Shown: one piece after another, positions 16,475-24,126 of the stretch
Layout of the letters: each line of letters starts with the position of its first letter
Position numbering within the stretch: position 1 is the first letter of the stretch
DNA from: UBA5603 sp964501315
Lineage (GTDB): Bacteria > Bacillota_I > Bacilli_A > Izemoplasmatales > Hujiaoplasmataceae
Length of the DNA stretch: 29,403 nucleotides
Reading direction: 5' to 3'
Assembly (NCBI GenBank): GCA_964501315.1
Contig: CAZCSO010000019.1
Span: 1-29,403, forward strand
The notes under the pieces: model-generated
What the model was told of the DNA's origin: nothing
Database searches by the model: none
Seen by the model: the letters and a program-made list of their open reading frames with translations, nothing else
Made by a program: the position numbers and the translations under genes

Positions 16475-18505
16475 ATGAAAAAGTGGTTGTTATTGGCACT
16501 GACGTGCTTATTCCTCATCACCAGCGTTTCACTCTATCCAATCAACGCCGAATCGGTCTTGTACGATAACGGATTGCCGTACAACACGTATACCGTCGAC
16601 TTTGAAGGTCGACTTACCTTCACACAAACGGCTTACACCCCGGTTGGGGTTTTGAACCGTTCCATCGGTTTATCAGCACCCGAAGATTTGTTCGTTAAAG
16701 ATGGCTATGTTTACGTTGCCGATACGGGCAATCACCGAGTGATTGTCATGAACTACCGTGGTGAACTTATCCACGAAATCGGATTAGGATTACTGGATAG
16801 CCCTACGGGAGTCCACGTCTCCGAAGAAGATTTCTTGTACGTTGCCGATAAAGGCAACAAATTGGTTTATAAATTTGAGTTAGATGGCACTTTGGTGACC
16901 ACGTTTGACCGTCCGAATGAACCTTTATTTGGTTCACAGTCGTTGTTTGTTCCGGTAAAAGTCGTCGTGGGAAGCGGTGAAAACATCTACATCATCGGCG
17001 ATGGTTCGACGAGTGGGGTTATTCAGTTGAACTTTGACGGATCGTTTTTAGGATATTTTGGGGTCAACCTTTCGGATAAGTCGTTCATCGAACGTGTTGC
17101 CGATATCTTTGTAAAACCCGGTGAATACGCTTCGAATACGCCTCCGTCACCCACGAATATCGCCATTAGTTCCAAATCATTAGTATATACCGCAACACCG
17201 AATACCGTTAATGCGTTAAAAAAACTAGATGTCAACGGTAATAATATTTTAACGACCATCAACTACAATGAAGAAGTCAACGTCGTGGACATCAGTGTTA
17301 GCGATTTAGGGTATTTCTATGCCGTGTATGAAGACGGACTCATCGTCGAATACGATCCATCCGGCAATTTGTTGTTTGCGTTCGATGTGGTTCAATCCAA
17401 CGCCAACAGTTATGGGTTGATTGGACGTCCATCCGGCATTCAGGTGGATGAACACGAAAATCTCTTTTTGCTCGATCAAAGCAAAAACGAAGTCTTTATT
17501 TATCAACCGTCGAGTTTTTCAACGCTGGTCCATCAGGCGATTGATTTGTACAATCAAGGTCGATACGTTGAATCAACGGCACTCTTTGAAGCCATTTTGT
17601 TTGAAAACGATAACTTTGCGCTTGCGCACAGTGCGTTAGGAAAAGCGTACTATCAAGACGATTTGTTGGAAGAAGCTCAAAACGAATATTATTTGGCGAA
17701 TGATATCGCAGGGTATTCGCAAACATTCTGGAAGATTCGCGATTTGTGGCTGAAAGACAATCTAAGTACCATTTTCACGTTGTTGGGAATTTTCATTGTG
17801 GTGTCCATCGTCTTGAAACAAGTGGCGAAACGGACGCGTGTCTTTGAACCCGTTCAACTGAGAATCCAACAGATTGAAGCCAATCCATGGGTTCGCAAAT
17901 GGACGCTCATTCGCGATACGATGAAGCATCCCATCAATTCGTTCTATGAAATAAAACGAGAGAAACGCTCGGATTTGTTGACGGCATTTATTCTATTGGT
18001 CATTTTGTTCATTGAATATTTGTTAATGCTGAATTATACCGGTTTTATCTTTAATACGTATGCTTCACAAATCCGTATTGGATTAGAAATCGTCAAATTC
18101 TTTGGGGTGATTGGATTATTCGTCTTCTCCAATTATTTGGTTTCCACGCTTTATGATGGCGAAGGATGGCTGAAAGATGTCTTTATTGCGACGGTCTATG
18201 CGCTAAGTCCTGTTATCGTCATGATTATTCCGTTTATACTTTTAAGCAATGTTTTGACACTGAATGAGCAAATCATCTATCAACTCTTTGCCAGCGTCAT
18301 GATGATCTACACGTTTATTTTGGTCTTTATGGCCATCAAGGAAATTCACAATTATGAAATCAAAGAGACCGTTAAAAACCTCTTACTGACAATCTTTGTG
18401 ATGCTCATTATTGTCTTGATTCTCTTTATCATTTACGTTTTTGGATCCCAGTTGTATGACTTTTTGGAATCGTTAATAAAGGAGGCGTTCAACCGTGTTA
18501 GTTAA
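16475..18505 (+). CDS. NHL beta-propeller-TPR-Yip1 membrane protein
   Basis: A 676-residue protein with an unusual layout. After a signal sequence come NHL repeats at about 60-346 (PEDLFVKDGYVYVADTGNHR, SPTGVHVSEEDFLYVADKGN, PSGIQVDEHENLFLLD). A short TPR-like helical pair follows at about 350-410 (YNQGRYVESTALFEAIL, LAHSALGKAYYQ). A membrane helix at 430-452 precedes a Yip1-type domain of about five helices at 470-670. The propeller should face outside and the Yip1 domain sit in the membrane. It lies 8 bases after permease pair 1 and overlaps the DUF5696-like gene by 11 bases. It may be an accessory scaffold or sensor of the transporter. The domain calls are fairly sure by pattern; the function is unknown. 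I recall similar gene sets next to sugar permeases in Paenibacillus but cannot confirm this here. Confidence 0.72.
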   Translation: MKKWLLLALTCLFLITSVSLYPINAESVLYDNGLPYNTYTVDFEGRLTFTQTAYTPVGVLNRSIGLSAPEDLFVKDGYVYVADTGNHRVIVMNYRGELIHEIGLGLLDSPTGVHVSEEDFLYVADKGNKLVYKFELDGTLVTTFDRPNEPLFGSQSLFVPVKVVVGSGENIYIIGDGSTSGVIQLNFDGSFLGYFGVNLSDKSFIERVADIFVKPGEYASNTPPSPTNIAISSKSLVYTATPNTVNALKKLDVNGNNILTTINYNEEVNVVDISVSDLGYFYAVYEDGLIVEYDPSGNLLFAFDVVQSNANSYGLIGRPSGIQVDEHENLFLLDQSKNEVFIYQPSSFSTLVHQAIDLYNQGRYVESTALFEAILFENDNFALAHSALGKAYYQDDLLEEAQNEYYLANDIAGYSQTFWKIRDLWLKDNLSTIFTLLGIFIVVSIVLKQVAKRTRVFEPVQLRIQQIEANPWVRKWTLIRDTMKHPINSFYEIKREKRSDLLTAFILLVILFIEYLLMLNYTGFIFNTYASQIRIGLEIVKFFGVIGLFVFSNYLVSTLYDGEGWLKDVFIATVYALSPVIVMIIPFILLSNVLTLNEQIIYQLFASVMMIYTFILVFMAIKEIHNYEIKETVKNLLLTIFVMLIIVLILFIIYVFGSQLYDFLESLIKEAFNRVS

Positions 18506-20792
18506 TCATCGGATGATAAAAATATGCCTCTTAGCCTTAGTTGTGATGGTCGCATTTTCGTTAGTGGGTGTTTCGGCCCTCAGCGTTGAACGCTTGATGG
18601 ATTCCGACTCCATAACTCAAAGTGATGCCATCCTCGATCAAACGTTACTGTCGAGCAATGCCTTTACGCAGCCTGATGATCTATCCGAGGTATCGGAGCT
18701 TCTTTCGATACCGGATACCTTTATCAAAGTGGGTGAGACCGATTCGCTGGTTCTTTATATGGAAGATCATTCCTTTGCGATTCGAGTTGTGAATAAAAAT
18801 GATGGCGAAAATGGATTTATCCATGGGTCATCGTTTGGAAAAACTGGCGATAACTATTCGTATTTAGGTACCACTTGGGAAGAAAATGTCAATTCAGCCG
18901 TGGTTCTAAGTTATTACGTTTACAACGATAATAATGGCCAATACTCCATTGTCGAAGAAAGTTTCTTATCAAGCGAGGCTTCGGTTTCGGATTACCGTCT
19001 CATTGAGAATGGGTTTATGGCGAGAATGCGTTTTGGCCGTTCGGGCATAGAATTGACGCTCAAAGTTTACTTAGATGGAAACTATCTGCGTGTTGAAATT
19101 CCCAACGACTCCATTGTCGAAGGGGACTATCAACTTAGAAGCATTAAGGTTTATCAATTTTTCGGTTCGGTATTGGAAGATACGGTTCCAGGCTACATTT
19201 TTGTACCCGACGGATCGGGTGCGTTAATTCGTTACCAAGCCTTAAATGTCCATACCGATACCTATAATTTTCAATACTATGGAACCGATCTTTCCAAGAC
19301 CGCACCCGTAGAAAACGAACCCGTGTTATCTTTCCCGGTGACCGGGGTTGTCCAAGGCATCAATCAACATGCGTTCATTACGATGGTAGATGAAGGCGCA
19401 GCCTTTGCGAACTATACGGTTTCACCGGCAAAAACGACGTTGCGGTATTACTTTAGTTACAATGAATTCCGCTATCGGTCGTTGTATCAAACTCCCAAAT
19501 CACAGTCGCAAGCCGAAAATCAGTCGGGCACACAAGTGACTGAAGATGAACTTAATTCCTTCAATTTAGCCTTAACCTATCAATTCTTAGCGGGGGATGA
19601 GGCCAATTACGTGGGAATGGCGAATGCATACCGCGATTACTTGATTGCTTCGAATCGAATCTACGATCGCATTGATTCGTCTTCAAACCTATCGGTGATG
19701 GTGGAACTCATCGGTGCTGAAGAAAAGAAAGGATTCATTTTCGATGAAACGTTGGTGATGACCACCTTTGATGAAGCATCGGTAATCATCAACGAACTTA
19801 GCGACGAATTATCGGGTATGAATGTTGTTTATAAAGGATACACACGTGGCGGCGCGACGGGAGCGGGACTCCGTTATGACTCGTTAAACCGTTCCTTGGG
19901 TAGTAACGATGCGTTGAATCAGCTGATAGAAATTGCAGATTCGACAGAAACGGATCTTTCGTTTTATCTCGATATGGGAAAAGTGTACGAAGACGGCTCG
20001 TTCAATCTTTACAAAGACGTCGTTCATCGCATCAATCAAAACCTCTTAGGCGATGTGGGTCTTACCAAAGCGTTTTATTATGTCGCCGCCGATCGGTTAA
20101 AAACGCCGTTTCAAACCAGCCTTGCCTGGTTAGCCAAACGTGGAATTGATTCCGTAACGTTGGATACCATCGGTTATACGCTTTATTCTGATTATAAAGA
20201 CAGTGATCATCCGCTGGATCGTAACGATATGATTGAACTCGTTCAAACACTCTTAGCCGATTATACGGATTTGACTTCACTTTATCGTCCTAACGATTAT
20301 TTGTTGGCCTACACGAATGCGTATTTATCAACACCGATGACAACGAGTGGGTACCGGATTTATTCCGATACCGTACCGTTTACATCGTACGTATTGGCCA
20401 GTGCATTACCGGCGTATTCGCCGTTTATGAATTTCTCAAGCTCGATGAGCATCGATGTATTAAAGATGGTTGATTACAACATCCGGCCGTCTTATGTCGT
20501 CACGATGGCATCGGCGTATCAGCTTCAAGATACCGAATTAGGACAACTCTATTCTTCGACGTATGCGACATGGAAGTCGCCGATTGTGACGCAAGCAAAA
20601 TCGGTCGCTCTCGCACTCGATAACGTTATCAATTCGGTTGTGATGAATCGAGTTGTGCTCGAAGCTGGATTGAATCAAGTTACCTACGATAATGGGGTTA
20701 TCATTTACATCAACTACACCAATGAAACCAAATCGATTGATACCACGACAGTCTTGCCACGAGCGTATACGGTGGTGATGCCAGATGACTAA
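18495..20792 (+). CDS. DUF5696-like secreted protein with glycosidase-like layout
   Basis: A 765-residue exported protein with N-terminal hydrophobic helix (KICLLALVVMVAFSLVGVSA). A beta-rich domain covers about 45-310 and contains VPGYIFVPDGSGAL. An alpha/beta part at about 395-700 looks barrel-like, with strands such as VVYKGYT, LSFYLDMG and VTLDTIG. A short beta segment ends the protein (TYDNGVIIYINYTN). This order of sugar-mutarotase-like sandwich, barrel and C-terminal beta domain is common in glycoside hydrolases, but I cannot name catalytic residues. The block PFTSYVLASALPAYS followed by SSSMSIDVLKMVDYNIRPSY resembles what I remember of DUF5696. GTG 18495 has GGAGG 9 bases upstream; ATG 18513 is an alternative. 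The gene overlaps both neighbours, tying it to the transporter. Confidence 0.6.
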   Translation: MLVNHRMIKICLLALVVMVAFSLVGVSALSVERLMDSDSITQSDAILDQTLLSSNAFTQPDDLSEVSELLSIPDTFIKVGETDSLVLYMEDHSFAIRVVNKNDGENGFIHGSSFGKTGDNYSYLGTTWEENVNSAVVLSYYVYNDNNGQYSIVEESFLSSEASVSDYRLIENGFMARMRFGRSGIELTLKVYLDGNYLRVEIPNDSIVEGDYQLRSIKVYQFFGSVLEDTVPGYIFVPDGSGALIRYQALNVHTDTYNFQYYGTDLSKTAPVENEPVLSFPVTGVVQGINQHAFITMVDEGAAFANYTVSPAKTTLRYYFSYNEFRYRSLYQTPKSQSQAENQSGTQVTEDELNSFNLALTYQFLAGDEANYVGMANAYRDYLIASNRIYDRIDSSSNLSVMVELIGAEEKKGFIFDETLVMTTFDEASVIINELSDELSGMNVVYKGYTRGGATGAGLRYDSLNRSLGSNDALNQLIEIADSTETDLSFYLDMGKVYEDGSFNLYKDVVHRINQNLLGDVGLTKAFYYVAADRLKTPFQTSLAWLAKRGIDSVTLDTIGYTLYSDYKDSDHPLDRNDMIELVQTLLADYTDLTSLYRPNDYLLAYTNAYLSTPMTTSGYRIYSDTVPFTSYVLASALPAYSPFMNFSSSMSIDVLKMVDYNIRPSYVVTMASAYQLQDTELGQLYSSTYATWKSPIVTQAKSVALALDNVINSVVMNRVVLEAGLNQVTYDNGVIIYINYTNETKSIDTTTVLPRAYTVVMPDD

Positions 20793-21666
20793 AAAACCGT
20801 TGAAACGTTCGTTGAGAAACAATCTTGTCGGATGGTCGTTCTTATCGATATGGGCAATCGGATTTCTTGCCTTCATGGTTTACCCGTTAGGGTTGTCGCT
20901 ATACTACAGTTTGTCGAAAGTAACCCTATCGGGTGAAGGCATCTTGGTTGAATTCGTCTGGTTTGAAAATTACCGACAACTCTTTTCAAGTGCGGCAGGC
21001 TTTAGTTTCCTGCAATCGGTACGTGATTTTGCGTTTGAAATTCTCTTCAAAGTGCCGATTATTACCGTATTTGCGATTATCATCGCTGTCTTGCTCAATC
21101 AAAAAATGAAGGCAAGAGGGTTGTTTAGGGCCATTTTCTTCCTACCGGTCATCATTGCCAGCGGACCTGTCATCAATCAATTGATTGCACAGGGCGCAGC
21201 GACCATACCGTTGGTCGAACAAATGGGAATCTTGGATATCATTAACAATACCTTCACCGAAAGCATTGCTGAACCATTAGGGAATATTTTCTCAGAACTC
21301 ATCATCATCTTGTGGTTCTCAGGCGTTCAGATTTTGCTCTTCATTGCGGCATTACAAAAAATCGACCGATCAACCTACGAAGCAGCGATGATTGATGGCG
21401 CGGGTCCTTGGGAATCATTTTGGAAGATTACGATGCCGGCGTTAAAAAACATGGTTACCGTTTCGATTGTCTTCACGATTATCAATTTGGCCACATTTTC
21501 TGAAAATAAAGCGATTCTACACATCAAGAACAACATGTTCGCTTTGGAAACCGGATTTGGTTTCTCATCGGCGGTTGCGTGGGTCTATTTCCTGGTTTTA
21601 GCGATTATTCTTGGCATCGCGATGGGGATTGTCCGCCTCTTTACGAAAGATAAGGTGAGACGATAA
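20785..21666 (+). CDS. ABC sugar permease, MalF type (pair 2)
   Basis: A 293-residue membrane protein with the EAA loop EAAMIDGAGPWESFWKITMP at about 199-218. It overlaps the DUF5696-like gene by 8 bases (ATGACTAA) and the next permease by one (TAATG). It differs clearly in sequence from the permease at 14656, so the two pairs are not a recent duplication. It probably serves the lipoprotein SBP at 10144. Confidence 0.9.
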   Translation: MTKKPLKRSLRNNLVGWSFLSIWAIGFLAFMVYPLGLSLYYSLSKVTLSGEGILVEFVWFENYRQLFSSAAGFSFLQSVRDFAFEILFKVPIITVFAIIIAVLLNQKMKARGLFRAIFFLPVIIASGPVINQLIAQGAATIPLVEQMGILDIINNTFTESIAEPLGNIFSELIIILWFSGVQILLFIAALQKIDRSTYEAAMIDGAGPWESFWKITMPALKNMVTVSIVFTIINLATFSENKAILHIKNNMFALETGFGFSSAVAWVYFLVLAIILGIAMGIVRLFTKDKVRR

Positions 21667-22583
21667 TGAAAAAAATAACCCGTCAATCCATTAAAAAGTT
21701 TATGATTGGTAAAAATCCAAGCGAAGGATTTTTAGGACGAGTGGTCCTCTATGGATTGCTCATCATCATTGGTTTTGTGTATCTCTATCCGCTCATCAAA
21801 ATGTTTGTTTATTCCATCAAAGATTTGGAAGATTTGGTCAACCCGACGGTTGACTGGATTCCGACGAAACTGTACTTGGAAAACTACCGGACGTCTTGGA
21901 TTGTGCTGAACTATGGGAAAACGTTGTTATTTAGTTTGTTGGTTACGTTAATTCCGGCCATTGTTCAAACCATTACAACGTCACTCACAGGCTATGCCTT
22001 AGCGAAATTCAAAGTCAAAGGAAAACTCATTGTTTTCGCGTTGATTCTGGTGACGTATTTGGTTCCAGCACAAGTCTACATGATACCCAAATTTGTTTTG
22101 TTTGATCGATTCAACATTTTAGAAACAGCGTGGGCGATTATCTTACCAGCCACGTTTGGACAAGGATTGTCTTCTGCCATCTTTATTCTGATTTTCTATC
22201 AATTCTTCCGGATGCAACCAACGGCGTTGGATGAATCCGCAGAGATCGATGGCGCCAATCCGTATCAAATCTTCTTTAAAATCGGTGTTCCGTTGGCACT
22301 ACCGGCATACCTCACTTCGTTTTTGTTTTCGTTCGTGTGGTATTGGAATGAAACCTACATCTCTTCGCTGTTTTTAGGAAAAGAGTTGTATACGTTACAA
22401 TTGCAGTTATTCAACTTTCAATCACAGTTTAATTTAGCGACGGGATTGTCGCAACAAGCGGTGAATGAAGCGATAAAATACAGTGCGACGATTTTGATTA
22501 TCCTTCCCGTATTGATTGTATACATCATCATGCAAAAATGGTTTGTGGAAGGCATTGATCGGACCGGCGTAACCGGTGAATAG
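21666..22583 (+). CDS. ABC sugar permease, MalG type (pair 2)
   Basis: A 305-residue membrane protein with the EAA loop ESAEIDGANPYQIFFKIGVP at about 190-209 and a typical C-terminal helix followed by FVEGIDRTGVTGE. ATG 21666 shares a base with the upstream stop. The surface glucanase gene follows after 9 bases. Confidence 0.9.
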   Translation: MKKITRQSIKKFMIGKNPSEGFLGRVVLYGLLIIIGFVYLYPLIKMFVYSIKDLEDLVNPTVDWIPTKLYLENYRTSWIVLNYGKTLLFSLLVTLIPAIVQTITTSLTGYALAKFKVKGKLIVFALILVTYLVPAQVYMIPKFVLFDRFNILETAWAIILPATFGQGLSSAIFILIFYQFFRMQPTALDESAEIDGANPYQIFFKIGVPLALPAYLTSFLFSFVWYWNETYISSLFLGKELYTLQLQLFNFQSQFNLATGLSQQAVNEAIKYSATILIILPVLIVYIIMQKWFVEGIDRTGVTGE

Positions 22584-22592
22584 GGGGATGTT

Positions 22593-24068
22593 ATGAAGAA
22601 AAAAATTGTAGGAATTGTTTTGATGATTATGGTTGCTTGGGTCATGATGGCGTGTTCAGAAACAACCACCACGACCACCCTAGAATCATCGACTTCATCG
22701 TTGACGTCCACCACGACAACAACGACAACGACGACGACAACCACCAGTGAGTCAACCAGTGATTCGACGTCGACTACGACTACGACCATGCCACCTTACG
22801 TCTATGATCCGATGGAGGTGCCAGCATACGTACTAGAAGAAGAACGATTATCGTTTAAATTTTTTTGGGAAGCTGTGAACGGCAATCCCGATTCGGCCGG
22901 ATACGGTATGATTGCGGATCGCATCAATACCGAAACCATGGTGACCGGTGCCGCTTCCATCGCTTCGGTAGGATTTGGTTTGGCATCGATTCCTATTGGC
23001 ATTGAAAACGATTGGATTGGTTACCAAGAAGGCTATGACCGGGTATTGGGTACGTTGGAAACACTTGAAACCATGCAACGGACTCATGGGTTCTATTATC
23101 ATTTTGTGTCGATGACGTCCGCAACTCGGTCGGGATCTTCGGAAGTGTCCATTATCGATACGGCCATTCTCATCTGTGGCGCAATCATGGCGGGCGAATA
23201 CTTTGGTGGTGAAATCAAAGAAAAAGCCAATGCCTTGTATCAAGCCGTAGAATGGAACTGGTACTTTGACACCAATCGGATGATGTTCTATATGGGATAC
23301 ACGCCCGAAAGTGGCTTTGGTGGTCACTGGGATATGTACGCCGAACAATTGATGCTCTATTTCTTGGCGGCTGCATCCGATAACTATTCCGTTGGCAAAG
23401 CTGCTTACGATCAAATGAAAAACGGCACCCAATCGAAGCATTATGGGACCGGACCCTCGTTTTACGTATCGTATCCTGGGACACTCTTTACTTATCAATA
23501 CTCTCACGCATTCTTTGATTTTCGCAATGCAATCGACGATGATGGCATCAATTGGTTTGAGAATTCAGCACATGCGACTCTAGCGGCCTATGACTTCGGT
23601 CAATGGTTGGCGTCCAATTACAATGCCTACAACGAAAACGCTTGGGGAAACACCGCTTCGGATTGCCCCGATGGCTACTGTGCTTCCGGAAACCTTCCGG
23701 CAGCAGGGACCATCTACATCGATGGCACCTTAGCACCATCCGGATCCATTGGATCGATTGTATTTCGCCCGGATTTGGTGTTGCCGGCTATGGAACACTA
23801 CGCCACCATCGTTGAACTTCAAAGCCGCTATGGCTTGATTGACGCCTACAATATGGGCGTGACGTCAACGGCATCGTCATCGATTCGACGACCGAATGCC
23901 ACAATCCCTCAAGATGGATGGTTTGCCAGCGATGTCATTGGCATCGATAAGGGCATTACCGTATTGATGATCGAGAATTACCGCTCAAACTTTGTATGGG
24001 AGTTCTTCATGCAAAGTGAAATCGTTCAAAAAGGGTACTCTGAATTAGGCTTCACATTTACGGATTAG
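22593..24068 (+). CDS. Surface PF10091/GH144-like beta-glucanase lipoprotein
   Basis: A 491-residue lipoprotein: signal peptide, lipobox Cys21 (VMMAC), Thr/Ser linker at about 24-65, then a PF10091-type catalytic domain at about 76-490. Domain motifs are KFFWEA (89-94), AGYGMIADR, SIIDTAI (Asp189), MYAEQL (Glu251), YQYSHA (301-306), DDDG..WFENS, NENAWG and IGIDKGITVLM. The same blocks occur in the cytoplasmic paralogue at 5425-6669. Enzymes of this fold include endo-beta-1,2-glucanases (GH144), so a role cutting polymer at the cell surface into importable oligosaccharides is likely. The exact family and bond remain open. The ribosome site AGGGGG overlaps the preceding permease stop, so it is cotranscribed with the transporter. 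Confidence 0.8.
   Translation: MKKKIVGIVLMIMVAWVMMACSETTTTTTLESSTSSLTSTTTTTTTTTTTTSESTSDSTSTTTTTMPPYVYDPMEVPAYVLEEERLSFKFFWEAVNGNPDSAGYGMIADRINTETMVTGAASIASVGFGLASIPIGIENDWIGYQEGYDRVLGTLETLETMQRTHGFYYHFVSMTSATRSGSSEVSIIDTAILICGAIMAGEYFGGEIKEKANALYQAVEWNWYFDTNRMMFYMGYTPESGFGGHWDMYAEQLMLYFLAAASDNYSVGKAAYDQMKNGTQSKHYGTGPSFYVSYPGTLFTYQYSHAFFDFRNAIDDDGINWFENSAHATLAAYDFGQWLASNYNAYNENAWGNTASDCPDGYCASGNLPAAGTIYIDGTLAPSGSIGSIVFRPDLVLPAMEHYATIVELQSRYGLIDAYNMGVTSTASSSIRRPNATIPQDGWFASDVIGIDKGITVLMIENYRSNFVWEFFMQSEIVQKGYSELGFTFTD
22662..22787 (+). repeat. Thr/Ser-rich linker tract 2
   Basis: Low-complexity ACN/TCN DNA encoding the linker between lipobox and catalytic domain of the surface glucanase. Codons are mixed. 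Confidence 0.85.
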
Positions 24069-24126
24069 GGCTTCACAATAAAATTTGTTGTTCAGATAAA
24101 AAAATAAAAATAGGAGGATTTAAGGA

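Noticed and set aside
20802..20811. GAAACGTTCG resembling the operator
   Set aside because: One mismatch, located inside a permease coding region with no promoter nearby.
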